From Alphaproteobacteria bacterium HGW-Alphaproteobacteria-7 (GTDB lineage: Bacteria > Pseudomonadota > Alphaproteobacteria > Sphingomonadales > Sphingomonadaceae), in NCBI GenBank assembly GCA_002842735.1, contig PHEB01000015.1:1-64000 (forward strand): 64,000 nt of DNA. Reading direction: 5' to 3'. Under the pieces are notes generated by a model. The model did no database searches. It worked only from the letters and a program-made list of their open reading frames with translations, and was not told where the DNA came from. The position numbers and the translations under genes were made by a program. This document shows, piece by piece, positions 33,188 to 44,105 of this stretch. Every line of letters starts with the position of its first letter. Position 1 is the first letter of the stretch.

Positions 33188-34663
33188 ATGAATGCGATTA
33201 TCTCGGTTGCAGACCTGGTGCGCACCAGCGGGGTTGCGTTTGGCACGAGCGGCGCTCGCGGGCAGGTGGCCGCCATGACCGACGAGGTCTGCGGCGGCTA
33301 TACTGAGGGCTTCCTTCGCCATCTTATCGACGAAGGGGTCTGGCGCCGGGGTGACGAGGTTGCACTTGCAGGCGATCTGAGGCCCTCGACCCCCCGCATA
33401 CTTGTTGCCTGCGCTGCTGCCGTAGTGCGTGTTGGCGGGATCGTTCGTTTTTGCGGCTACGTCCCGACACCGGCGCTGGCTCTCCACTCTCTCGCCAAAA
33501 ATATCCCGGCGATCATGGTGACTGGCAGCCACATTCCCGATGATCGCAATGGGATCAAGTTCTACCGGCCCGAAGGAGAGATTCTCAAGGAAGACGAGCC
33601 TGGCATCCTCAGCCAACGGCTTGATCCGGGCGAATGGGACAGGTCAAATTCACCCTCGCTCCTTCCGTCATTACCAAAGCCAGTTGACATTATTTCCGCC
33701 TATCGTGCGCGCTATGTCAACGCATTCGGATCACAGGCGCTGGCAGGGCGCAGGGTCGGCGTTTACCAGCATTCTGCGGTCGGACGCGACGTGCTTTTGG
33801 AAATCCTGTCGGCTTTGGGAGCGGTCGTCGTCCCGCTTGGGCGGTCAGAACATTTCGTTCCGGTCGATACCGAAGCGGTGCGCGAGGAAGACCGCACCCT
33901 TGCTCGGCAGTGGGCAGTGGAGCACGGGCTCGATGCCATTGCCTCTACGGACGGTGACAGTGACCGTCCGTTACTGTCGGACGAGCATGGGGAGTGGCTG
34001 CGCGGCGATGTGTTGGGCGTAATCTGCGCACGCGAACTTGGAATGCGGACGGTTGTTACGCCTGTTTCCAGCAACAGCGTGGCCGAACGCTGCGGTGCTT
34101 TCGTAAAAGTCGAACGCACCAGGATAGGCTCCCCCCACGTGATCAAGAAAATGAACGAAGCCAAGGCCGAAGGCGAACAGAAGATTTGCGGCTTTGAGGC
34201 GAACGGTGGCTTTCTTTTGGCCGACGCCATTTCGCTTGAAGCCGGTCAGCTCCCGGCGCTCCCGACGCGCGATGCTGTGCTGCCGATTATTGCGGCGCTG
34301 GTAGCGAGCGCAGGGGGCTCTTTGAGCCAGCTGGTCAGCGCCTTGCCGAAGCGCTTTACGGATAGCGATCGTCTGCCCGATTTCCTGCCAGCACGGCGCG
34401 ACGCTCTAATGGCGGCACTTCTTCAGGTTGAGGGCCAACAAGCCCGTTTCACAGGCGCATTCGGCCCGTTCGCAGAAGCGCCGCTGACCAATGTTGATTT
34501 TACCGACGGTGTGCGGATGATCTTTGCCAATGATCGGGTCATCCACCTGCGCGCCTCGGGGAATGCGCCGGAATTGCGCTGCTATAGTGAGGCAGAAACA
34601 CCGGAAGTAGCGCGCGGCTTGATCAGCGCCACGCTTGCTTCGATCGAGGCAAATTGGCCATAA
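33188..34663 (+). CDS. Phosphomannomutase/phosphoglucomutase family protein
   Basis: A 491-residue alpha-D-phosphohexomutase that moves phosphate between C6 and C1 of mannose or glucose. The phosphoserine loop reads V-T-G-S-H-I-P instead of the common T-A-S-H-N-P, and the metal loop D-G-D-S-D-R-P is intact, as is the sugar-binding G-F-E-A-N-G-G segment. Thus it should be active. Together with gmd and rmd it would supply GDP-mannose precursors for D-rhamnose; a mannose-1-phosphate guanylyltransferase is not in the window. It has its own GAGG ribosome site and lies 73 bp after kpsC. Confidence 0.9.
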   Translation: MNAIISVADLVRTSGVAFGTSGARGQVAAMTDEVCGGYTEGFLRHLIDEGVWRRGDEVALAGDLRPSTPRILVACAAAVVRVGGIVRFCGYVPTPALALHSLAKNIPAIMVTGSHIPDDRNGIKFYRPEGEILKEDEPGILSQRLDPGEWDRSNSPSLLPSLPKPVDIISAYRARYVNAFGSQALAGRRVGVYQHSAVGRDVLLEILSALGAVVVPLGRSEHFVPVDTEAVREEDRTLARQWAVEHGLDAIASTDGDSDRPLLSDEHGEWLRGDVLGVICARELGMRTVVTPVSSNSVAERCGAFVKVERTRIGSPHVIKKMNEAKAEGEQKICGFEANGGFLLADAISLEAGQLPALPTRDAVLPIIAALVASAGGSLSQLVSALPKRFTDSDRLPDFLPARRDALMAALLQVEGQQARFTGAFGPFAEAPLTNVDFTDGVRMIFANDRVIHLRASGNAPELRCYSEAETPEVARGLISATLASIEANWP

Positions 34664-34731
34664 TAATGAGAAATCTGACCTTCGTCGCCCGTTCCAATCC
34701 ATTTGGCGCGCCATAAAAGCCGAAAGCCGCC

Positions 34732-35832
34732 TTAACGCGCGGCAGAGCGATAAACCTCGATGGTCTCTGAGATACACTTGTCCCACGAGTATGTGTCGGC
34801 AACCGCCCGCCCGGCGGTGGAGGCAGCGCAACGCCAGCTTGCATCTTCAAGTGCTTCCAATAGCCCATTGGCAAAGGCATCCAGGTCATCAGGCTGAACT
34901 ATTCGCGCGGCACCCTTCGCTACTTCCGAAAGGCACGCTGCGTCTCCGATCAGGCATGGCGCACCTTGTGCCATTGCCTCCAATACGGGAAGCCCGAAAC
35001 CTTCGTAGCGCGATGGATATACAAACAGCGCGGCACCGGCATAAAGCGCGCCAAGGGTTGGCTCGTCGACGAAGCCGAGTAGCCGGACTGTCCCGTCTGT
35101 GGCGGCAGCTTCTATTTCAGTCATCAGAGCATCGTTTCTCCATCCGCTTGCACCGGCAAGTACGAGTGGGAAACGTGCGCGGATGGCTGGCGCTAGCGCT
35201 GCGTAGGCCCGAACCAGTTCTGCGATCCGCTTGCGCGGCTCGAATGTGCTCACACACAAGATGTAGCCATCAAGGCGAAGGTCTAAACCCTGCAAGCGCG
35301 CGAGATCGGGCTTCAGCCCTGCTGTCGATGCGGCCAGCGGCACCGCCAGAACCCTGTCTGGGCGCACACCAAACATAGCGATCAATTCCTGCCGCACAGT
35401 CTCGGTGTCGGTAATCAGCTTCGTGGCCCTGGCGAGCGTTCTCTCAAACCCTTGCTCGAACGCCCTCACCCGTTCGGCTGGGTGCGTTTCAGGAAAGAGA
35501 AATACCGAAAGATCGTGGATAGTCGCTACGCCGCGCTCTGCCCATTCGGGGAGAAAATAATTGGGGCTATGCACGATGGTGCCTTGCAACTTGCGGCGGC
35601 GCTGCCAATTCTCATACTGGCGGCGCCAAACTGCCCGCCGCTCTGGGCGCCAATTGTCCTGTAGCAGCGCTTGAGGGTCATCTAACCAGTGGTCGCCCCT
35701 GAAATAGCTGATATTTGACGCGCCCATCCTGACCGGAAGTCGCTCGGTAAGTTGCAGGCAATATCGGCCAATCCCTGTCAGCCGCGGCCCCAATGCATCG
35801 ACTGACAGTGCCACCGTCAGCGCGTCAGGCAT
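34732..35832 (-). CDS. GT4 glycosyltransferase
   Basis: A 366-residue GT-B enzyme. The N-terminal S-V-D-A-L-G-P-R-L-T-G-I-G-R-Y marks the acceptor-side domain used in alphaproteobacterial surface polysaccharide clusters, and the C-terminal half has V-S-T-F-E-P-R-K-R, L-L-G-F-V-D-E-P and Y-P-S-R-Y-E-G-F-G-L-P-V-L-E-A-M-A-Q-G, the retaining donor motif. It resembles WbaZ/mannosyl-type transferases, so a GDP-sugar donor is plausible. The ATG at 35832 overlaps the rmd stop by eight bases, so it is coupled to rmd and gmd. Confidence 0.9.
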   Translation of the reverse strand: MPDALTVALSVDALGPRLTGIGRYCLQLTERLPVRMGASNISYFRGDHWLDDPQALLQDNWRPERRAVWRRQYENWQRRRKLQGTIVHSPNYFLPEWAERGVATIHDLSVFLFPETHPAERVRAFEQGFERTLARATKLITDTETVRQELIAMFGVRPDRVLAVPLAASTAGLKPDLARLQGLDLRLDGYILCVSTFEPRKRIAELVRAYAALAPAIRARFPLVLAGASGWRNDALMTEIEAAATDGTVRLLGFVDEPTLGALYAGAALFVYPSRYEGFGLPVLEAMAQGAPCLIGDAACLSEVAKGAARIVQPDDLDAFANGLLEALEDASWRCAASTAGRAVADTYSWDKCISETIEVYRSAAR

Positions 35833-36727
35833 CCAGCATCCAGCCAATCGTTTCTTCAAGGGTTGGCATGGCGAGTGCACCAATCACGCTTTCCAGCCGG
35901 GCACGGCTGCCGCACAGGCTTTTGACCTCGTCCGCCCGAACAAACGCCGGGTTCACTTGCACCTCCATGTGGTGGCCTGAGAGCCGCTCAACCATTTCGA
36001 TGACTTCAGCGAGCGAGCGCGCTTGACCCGAGCAGACATTGAACAATCCGCCGATCGCACCCTGCGCGTTCAGCAGCCGAGCATAGCTATCGACAACCGC
36101 GCGCACATCGGAGAAATCGCGGGCCACATCAATATTGCCAAGCTCGATAACCGCCTTGCGCTGCTTGGCATGGGCGATGATTTTGGGGATAATGAATTGC
36201 TCGCCTTGACCTAACCCAGTGTAATTAAACGGTCGCACCGTGATAATCGGCAGGCGATCTGCATAAAGCCGGGCGAGCATTTCACAGGTGAGCTTGGTGA
36301 TGCCGTAATCATTGGCCGGCTCTGGAGGAAGGCTTTCATCCAGCACCCCATCACGGCGGTTGCCATAGACATTGGCGCTGCTCGCCACCAACACGGCCTG
36401 CGGCTGCCGAGAAGCGCTTGCAAGCGCGTGCAACAGGTTCCGTGTGCCAAGGATGTTGCTGCTGTAAAGTTCAGCGGCATCGCCATGCGCGACAAAGGCA
36501 ATCGCGGCGAGATGAACCACCTTATCCGGTTGCACGTCCTCGACCATGCGGGCAACGGCGCTCAGGTCACGCAGATCAGCGACATGAGCCCTGTGCAACA
36601 GCGACGGCGCTTCGTCGCTCGCGTGATGCACCACCCCGTGCAGTTCATGGCCGTCGCGCGCCAACCGCTCCAAGAGATGCCGGCCTGTGAAGCCACCCGC
36701 GCCAGTTACAAGAACCCGTGCCACCAC
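35825..36727 (-). CDS. rmd: GDP-6-deoxy-D-mannose reductase-like SDR (Rmd)
   Basis: A 300-residue extended SDR with V-T-G-A-G-G-F-T-G-R-H at the N-terminus, V-H-L-A-A-I-A-F near residue 72, S-S-A-N-V-Y-G (Ser) and Y-G-I-T-K (Tyr, Lys). Its closest kind is Rmd, which reduces the 4-keto product of Gmd to GDP-D-rhamnose. It begins five bases after the gmd stop, which supports the pairing. GDP-L-fucose synthase is less likely because that family has a different epimerisation Cys/His set. The stereochemistry of the product cannot be proved from sequence. Confidence 0.87.
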   Translation of the reverse strand: MVARVLVTGAGGFTGRHLLERLARDGHELHGVVHHASDEAPSLLHRAHVADLRDLSAVARMVEDVQPDKVVHLAAIAFVAHGDAAELYSSNILGTRNLLHALASASRQPQAVLVASSANVYGNRRDGVLDESLPPEPANDYGITKLTCEMLARLYADRLPIITVRPFNYTGLGQGEQFIIPKIIAHAKQRKAVIELGNIDVARDFSDVRAVVDSYARLLNAQGAIGGLFNVCSGQARSLAEVIEMVERLSGHHMEVQVNPAFVRADEVKSLCGSRARLESVIGALAMPTLEETIGWMLDA

Positions 36728-36732
36728 GCGCC

Positions 36733-38882
<2,150 letters not shown>

Positions 38883-38932
38883 CTATAGCTATCCTACATA
38901 TACTAAAGTTTAAGCATTTAATGCGAGCGGGG

Positions 38933-41900
38933 CTAATTTATCATCCGAATAATATTATCAAACTGTTTGGGATTTGACCTTCTTGTTCTGATCAATTCAT
39001 CGCTTATACAAAAAGCTAGAACCCCATGTATTTGCATCTTGGCTTTGATTAATAAAATGGCTGCAGTTTGATCGCTTGCTTTATCCAGCAGAATCAACTG
39101 ATCACCATTCCACGCCTCTACCTCACCATCCTCTGCCCAATCGTCGACAATATCCAGCAAGTAGCAAGCCAATTTTCTAGCCGTGACAAGCCCAGTCGAC
39201 GCACTGTTGACGACGACCGGCTCAACATGAACGTTAGGCGGCGGGGAAAGCAACAGGTGCCGCACAAAAGCGCCCCTTGGATCCGCTTGGGCCGTTGACG
39301 TATCCATTTCCGCAAGGGCCGAACAATCGACCAGCCATTGCTGGCGGCGCGGTTTTGGAGGGAAATTGCGCGAAATCGATTGGGCGATAGCGACTGCGTC
39401 AGCTGGCGCAAGTTGCGGCGCCAAGGCTGGCAACCGCTCCAGCAAACCCGGCAAGCCGCCCTGCGTCTTGTTATAGCTTGCCTCGATGATTGTAACGTAG
39501 TCATCGGCACACTTCCGGGGGTCATGGTGTGTCAGCAATCTCGCTCGGCCAGATTGGCCTAGTGTTTCCCGCAGCTTCGCGTCACGATGAAGGCGCTCCA
39601 ATGCGCCAATCAGTTCATCATCAGAGAACTCATCTGGCAGTTTGATCACGCAGTCATCGGGCAATTCTGCCAGCGCGCCGTGTGCGTTGACTATGGTTGC
39701 CAAGCCGGCGTTCCAGCAATCGAGCACGGCTGCTGACGTTTCTCCGCGTGATTTGGTGCGCAGCTGTGTGGCTGCGTCGGCTGCGAACAACCACCGCTCA
39801 TAATCGGCTTGGTCGACAAAGCCGGTGATGCGAATGCGTCCCCCGGCCCGCTCTATGCGCCGCGCTATCCCTTCTCCAAAAGGCCCGCCTTCATTCTGAC
39901 CAACAAACACAAGCTGGCAATCAGGCTGACGCGCCAGTTCCGAATTGAGCCATGCGTCCAGCAGGCGATCATTCAGCTTCGTACGAGCCAAATGGCCGAA
40001 GGCGCAGACAAGGAAATCGTTTGCGCCAATGCCCAGCGCTTCCCTCGCCTGCCGCCGAAGCCGGGACTTTCCGCCGTCAGGCGGAAATGCCTTTGCCCTG
40101 CGCAACAGGGGCAAATGTGACCATTCCCCGGTCGCTGGATCACCATGCCATGTTTTGGCAAGGTCAACTCCATGCCGGGAATGGAAGATAACCCCCAGTG
40201 CGTCCCGAAACACGTCGCCATTGCAGGGATAGGCCCAAACCACGTCCGCAGAATCACTTGCTTGAAACCGTTCTTGCCCGGCACGCCACCCGTGATCGGT
40301 CAACAAAGTCTTACCCCAAAGGCCTGGCTTTGCTCCGGTAAGATCAAGGTGCGCGACGATTCCAGACAGAAAGAAATCATGCAAAACAACAATGCCCGGC
40401 ATGTCGCGCAGCAAATCGAACATGTGTGAATGAAAATGTGAATTACCGAAATGATACATCACGCGGTCGAACGCGCGGTAGTTCCGCCTGAACCATTCGA
40501 CATTGCGCAGCGGGGCATTTGCAGACACCCACGTGTCAGACAACGGTTCGTCTTGGCACACGATCACATCAATATCGTAATGTCGTGAAAGTTCGGGCAG
40601 CAATTCGGCGCTGTAATCGGCGATACCGCTGCGGGCACCGGGCAACGGCGACAAATAGGCCAATTTCGGCCGACGTGCTGACGGCTGTGGGGTCTGCTTC
40701 GGCGTTGCAGACTGTTCGCGGCGCGCGACCATCTGCTCCACTGCCTGCCACGCCGCCTGAGCCGATTGTTCCCACGAAAACTTGCGGGCTTGTTTCGCGG
40801 CATGACGTGTCAGCATCTTGCGAAACGGATCGTCGGTCAGGCCTTTTTTCATAAGCGCGGAAATCGCATGATCGTCACGCGGGTCAAACATCGCCTTGTC
40901 CAGGCCGATCACTTCAGGCAGGCTCGATGTATTGGCACCAATCGTCGGACGTCCGCAGGCCATTGCCTCTAACGCAGGCAAGCCGAACCCTTCGTGCCAC
41001 GATGGAAACACGAACAAGGTGCAAGCATTATAAAGCGATAGCAGATCATCTTCCGGCACAAAGCCGGTCATAACCAGCTGCTGATCGGAAAGGCCTGCAT
41101 CGCGGGCGATCCCTTCGAGACGCTGTTGGTCGGCTTCATGTGCGGCGCACACGATCGCTAACTGATGGCGATCCCGCACCGCCTTTGGCAGCAGGCCGAA
41201 GGCTCTTATCAATCCTTCGATGTTTTTACGGTGATCAATCCCGCCCGTATACATGACGTAGGGCTTGTTCAGACCATACGTAGTTTCCAGTGTTTTGCGG
41301 CGCGCGTTGGTTACGCGAACAGGTTTGAATTCTGCATTGCAGGCGGTGCTGATATTAACGACCTGCTCCGCCGGAAAGCCAAGGTGATCGACAGCCTCCC
41401 GTCCTGACGAAGCGGAGATCGACAAGAGCATGTCCGCGCGGCGCAGATGATCAAGCTTGCGATGATACCACCGCGACACAGGCGGGTTGCTAAGATAGAT
41501 ATCTTTATAAATTAACGGTATCAGATCATAAAGAATAACGGCTTTGGGAACCGTCGTTTCGAATTGGCCAATGGATGTAACGGCATCATCGATGAGTCCC
41601 TCAAACAGCGAGGTGACGAGAACGGCGCTTGGCCGCAGGCTGGCCAGAAATGCTTCGTAAATGATTTCAGTGGCTATGCGGCGTTGATCATTGGCAGGAT
41701 CAACCGCCGAACACGGAACTGCGGGCGACCAAACATGGATGGCATCGGTTGGAAGCAGATCGGAAAATTCAGCCTTGATCGGCTCAATAGTATCGGCAAA
41801 CGCACCATTTAGAACAAGCAGCACTTCGTGGTCTGCACTTTGCCGCACAATTTCCTTGACCAGCGCCAAGGTGTATCGCCCGATGCCGCGATGACGGCTG

Positions 41901-41941
41901 CCGCTGGACTGCGCCCCCTGCATATCAATGATAAGCCGCAT
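38933..41941 (-). CDS. Double GT4 glycosyltransferase with truncated third domain
   Basis: A 1002-residue protein with two complete GT-B modules. Module 1 (about 1-420) begins R-L-I-I-D-M-Q-G-A-Q and R-G-I-G-R-Y and has P-S-W-H-E-G-F-G-L-P-A-L-E-A-M. Module 2 (about 440-830) begins L-A-Y-L-S-P-L-P-G-A-R-S-G-I-A-D-Y and ends near H-D-P-R. Residues about 866-1002 look like the first half of a third module (W-L-V-D-C-S-A-L ... G-D-Q-L-I-L-L-D) that stops short. Modular transferases of this kind add two or more sugars of the repeat unit. The ATG at 41941 lies five bases from the previous stop and is probably coupled. See findings for the truncated end. Confidence 0.9.
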   Translation of the reverse strand: MRLIIDMQGAQSSGSRHRGIGRYTLALVKEIVRQSADHEVLLVLNGAFADTIEPIKAEFSDLLPTDAIHVWSPAVPCSAVDPANDQRRIATEIIYEAFLASLRPSAVLVTSLFEGLIDDAVTSIGQFETTVPKAVILYDLIPLIYKDIYLSNPPVSRWYHRKLDHLRRADMLLSISASSGREAVDHLGFPAEQVVNISTACNAEFKPVRVTNARRKTLETTYGLNKPYVMYTGGIDHRKNIEGLIRAFGLLPKAVRDRHQLAIVCAAHEADQQRLEGIARDAGLSDQQLVMTGFVPEDDLLSLYNACTLFVFPSWHEGFGLPALEAMACGRPTIGANTSSLPEVIGLDKAMFDPRDDHAISALMKKGLTDDPFRKMLTRHAAKQARKFSWEQSAQAAWQAVEQMVARREQSATPKQTPQPSARRPKLAYLSPLPGARSGIADYSAELLPELSRHYDIDVIVCQDEPLSDTWVSANAPLRNVEWFRRNYRAFDRVMYHFGNSHFHSHMFDLLRDMPGIVVLHDFFLSGIVAHLDLTGAKPGLWGKTLLTDHGWRAGQERFQASDSADVVWAYPCNGDVFRDALGVIFHSRHGVDLAKTWHGDPATGEWSHLPLLRRAKAFPPDGGKSRLRRQAREALGIGANDFLVCAFGHLARTKLNDRLLDAWLNSELARQPDCQLVFVGQNEGGPFGEGIARRIERAGGRIRITGFVDQADYERWLFAADAATQLRTKSRGETSAAVLDCWNAGLATIVNAHGALAELPDDCVIKLPDEFSDDELIGALERLHRDAKLRETLGQSGRARLLTHHDPRKCADDYVTIIEASYNKTQGGLPGLLERLPALAPQLAPADAVAIAQSISRNFPPKPRRQQWLVDCSALAEMDTSTAQADPRGAFVRHLLLSPPPNVHVEPVVVNSASTGLVTARKLACYLLDIVDDWAEDGEVEAWNGDQLILLDKASDQTAAILLIKAKMQIHGVLAFCISDELIRTRRSNPKQFDNIIRMIN

Positions 41942-41945
41942 TGTG

Positions 41946-44105
41946 TCAGAGCCTTTCATAGCTGCGCATAAGCCGCCGATATATCTGGCCTGATGCCGCG
42001 GGCAGTTCAGCGCCAGGATCAATCGGTTCGGGGGTGTTTTCAGGATTCTGTCGGGGCGTATTCGCAGGCGCTGCGACCGGCGGCTCCGTCGGCGGCGCGG
42101 TTGTGCGTTCAGCGATCACTTCGGTGCGCGCTGCAATCTGCCTCACCGCGCGCGCCAATTCCGCCTGTCCACCACTCATCCGGCCGATCTCATTGGCAAG
42201 AACCCGCAAGTGGCGGTGGGTGGCGTGGTTGCCTTCGGCGCCGGTGATCAGGCGCACCAGCACGCCCACCAGCGGCAATGTCGCCCAGCGGTGCCGCTTG
42301 ATCGCGCGGTCCAGCCCCGCGACGCCGGGAATAAACGCGCGCCCTTCCGGTGAGCGGCGCAGCTGCCTCAGGATCGCCAGCTTGTGCGCCCCTGCGCGCA
42401 GGCGGTTGAGGTAATACACCTCGCCCTCGTGATCAGGCGCGCGGCCCAGCACGGATTGGTAGGCGGCATGAATGAACTCGCGGTCATGCGGAGCCAGCAG
42501 GCGCGGCACAGATGTAATCGGCTCGTCGCTTTCGGTCATCTCGAAGTTCCCGTATTGGAAGGCGGCATCTGCAACCGGCGGGTTACCGGGATGAGACAAA
42601 TTGCCCCCCCGGTCCGGCAGCGGCGCGGTCGGCACCACGGCCTCGCGCTGGAATTGCCGGATTGCCGTGGCGTGCTCGGCCAAGGCCACAAGCGCGGCGC
42701 GCGGCGCAAGCCACCGGACAAGTGTAGCGCGAACACGCGGTAATTTAACAAAAAAATCAGGCGAGGCCACCAGCAATTCTGTGGCACGCCGCAACTGCTC
42801 CTCGCGCCAGGCGATATGGCCGTTCAACCGATCTATCTCGGCCTGCAAGCGGCCGTGCTGATCCGCGGTTTCGCGTTGCGATGATGCGAGGTTTTCGGCG
42901 AGGCTATCGCGCTGTGCTGTTGCTTCTGCGAGTTGCTGCGCCAACATCGCTTGAACGCCAGTCAGTTTGGCGATTTCGTCCGTGGCACTGCTAAGCTCGG
43001 CACTGTGCAAGGCCCGATCAGCCGCCGCATCGGAACGCGCCGTGTGCAATTCTTCTTCCGCACGCTCAAGCTGTCGCTCAATATGCTCGCGAAGGACTGC
43101 GGCGTCAGCAATGCGTTCGGTGTGAGCTTGCGCCATGGTGACAAGCCGGCCTTGGAGGTGGCCAACTTCGCGCAGCACTTTTCCGTGATCCTGCCGCAAG
43201 GCGTCGAGCGCGGCGGTCGCGTCGGCCAGCTGTTGCTTGACCTTGCCCAGTGCGGCCTCATTTTCGGTAAGTTGGTTCTGCGCCTCTTCACACTCTGACG
43301 CGAGGCGAGCTTTCTCGGCGTTGTCCGCCGCCTCTATTGCATCGATACGCGCAAGCAATTCTGTACGAACTTCGGCAATCGCCTCGTCTTTTTCGGCGCA
43401 AACCTGCCCTGCTGAAAAGTGAGTGTCCGAGACTTGAAAGCCGTCAAAGACATTGGGGCATTCCGCGATTCTATCACGCAGATGCTCATGGCTTTCGTGG
43501 ACGAAGAACCGGCTTAGCCCGTCGAAAGCAACGTCATGATAACCGCGCGCAAGCACCATCGCGTGCCACGCGGTGTGGGTCGGTGTTTGTGTGTTTGGTG
43601 CTGTTGCTTCGATGACCAGCACAGCCGGGCGAGCGGGATGATCGCCCCAGCTAGCGATGACATCGGCTTCCATTCCTTCAACGTCAATTTTGAGCCAATG
43701 GATTGGTTCTGGCCCAAAAGACTCAAACACGCCTGCAAGAGTCACTGTCGGGACCAGAATTTCCCGGCAAAGCCAACCTGCATCCGAGTGCCGTTGCGCG
43801 ATATCGGCTATGCCGGTTGAAAGCCCGGTTGTTGGTATTTCGAAAAATCTGATGGGGCCGGGCGCGGTCGCTATAGCCGCTTCGATAACCACTTCATCGG
43901 GACGACCATTGCGCAAGGCTGCCGCATAAGCAGGCGTTGGTTCAACGTGCAATCCGCGCCATCCGCGCTGATAAAAGGCTAGGCTAACCGAATCTCTTAT
44001 TGGGTCTTGGCCGCCGACATCAATATATCGTCCAGCCTCAATGTCACAAAAGGCGCGCCACAGGCGTACATCCTCATAGTTTTGTGAATAGCTGACAAAG
44101 GTCAT
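41946..44105 (-). CDS. FkbM methyltransferase-coiled coil-DUF4214 fusion
   Basis: A 719-residue protein in three parts. Residues 1-225 are an FkbM-type SAM methyltransferase (Y-S-Q-N-Y-E-D-V-R-L-W, Y-I-D-V-G-G-Q-D-P, W-L-K-I-D-V-E-G-M-E). Residues about 230-450 are one long charged coiled coil of heptads rich in Glu, Ala and Arg. Residues about 540-610 are a DUF4214-like domain (A-A-Y-Q-S-V-L-G-R-A-P-D-H-E-G-E-V-Y-Y-L), followed by a hydrophobic segment (L-P-L-V-G-V-L-V-R-L-I) and a Pro-rich tail. It overlaps both neighbours in the kpsT-side operon. It may methylate the end of the capsule chain. No close named homologue is known to me. Confidence 0.85.
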   Translation of the reverse strand: MTFVSYSQNYEDVRLWRAFCDIEAGRYIDVGGQDPIRDSVSLAFYQRGWRGLHVEPTPAYAAALRNGRPDEVVIEAAIATAPGPIRFFEIPTTGLSTGIADIAQRHSDAGWLCREILVPTVTLAGVFESFGPEPIHWLKIDVEGMEADVIASWGDHPARPAVLVIEATAPNTQTPTHTAWHAMVLARGYHDVAFDGLSRFFVHESHEHLRDRIAECPNVFDGFQVSDTHFSAGQVCAEKDEAIAEVRTELLARIDAIEAADNAEKARLASECEEAQNQLTENEAALGKVKQQLADATAALDALRQDHGKVLREVGHLQGRLVTMAQAHTERIADAAVLREHIERQLERAEEELHTARSDAAADRALHSAELSSATDEIAKLTGVQAMLAQQLAEATAQRDSLAENLASSQRETADQHGRLQAEIDRLNGHIAWREEQLRRATELLVASPDFFVKLPRVRATLVRWLAPRAALVALAEHATAIRQFQREAVVPTAPLPDRGGNLSHPGNPPVADAAFQYGNFEMTESDEPITSVPRLLAPHDREFIHAAYQSVLGRAPDHEGEVYYLNRLRAGAHKLAILRQLRRSPEGRAFIPGVAGLDRAIKRHRWATLPLVGVLVRLITGAEGNHATHRHLRVLANEIGRMSGGQAELARAVRQIAARTEVIAERTTAPPTEPPVAAPANTPRQNPENTPEPIDPGAELPAASGQIYRRLMRSYERL

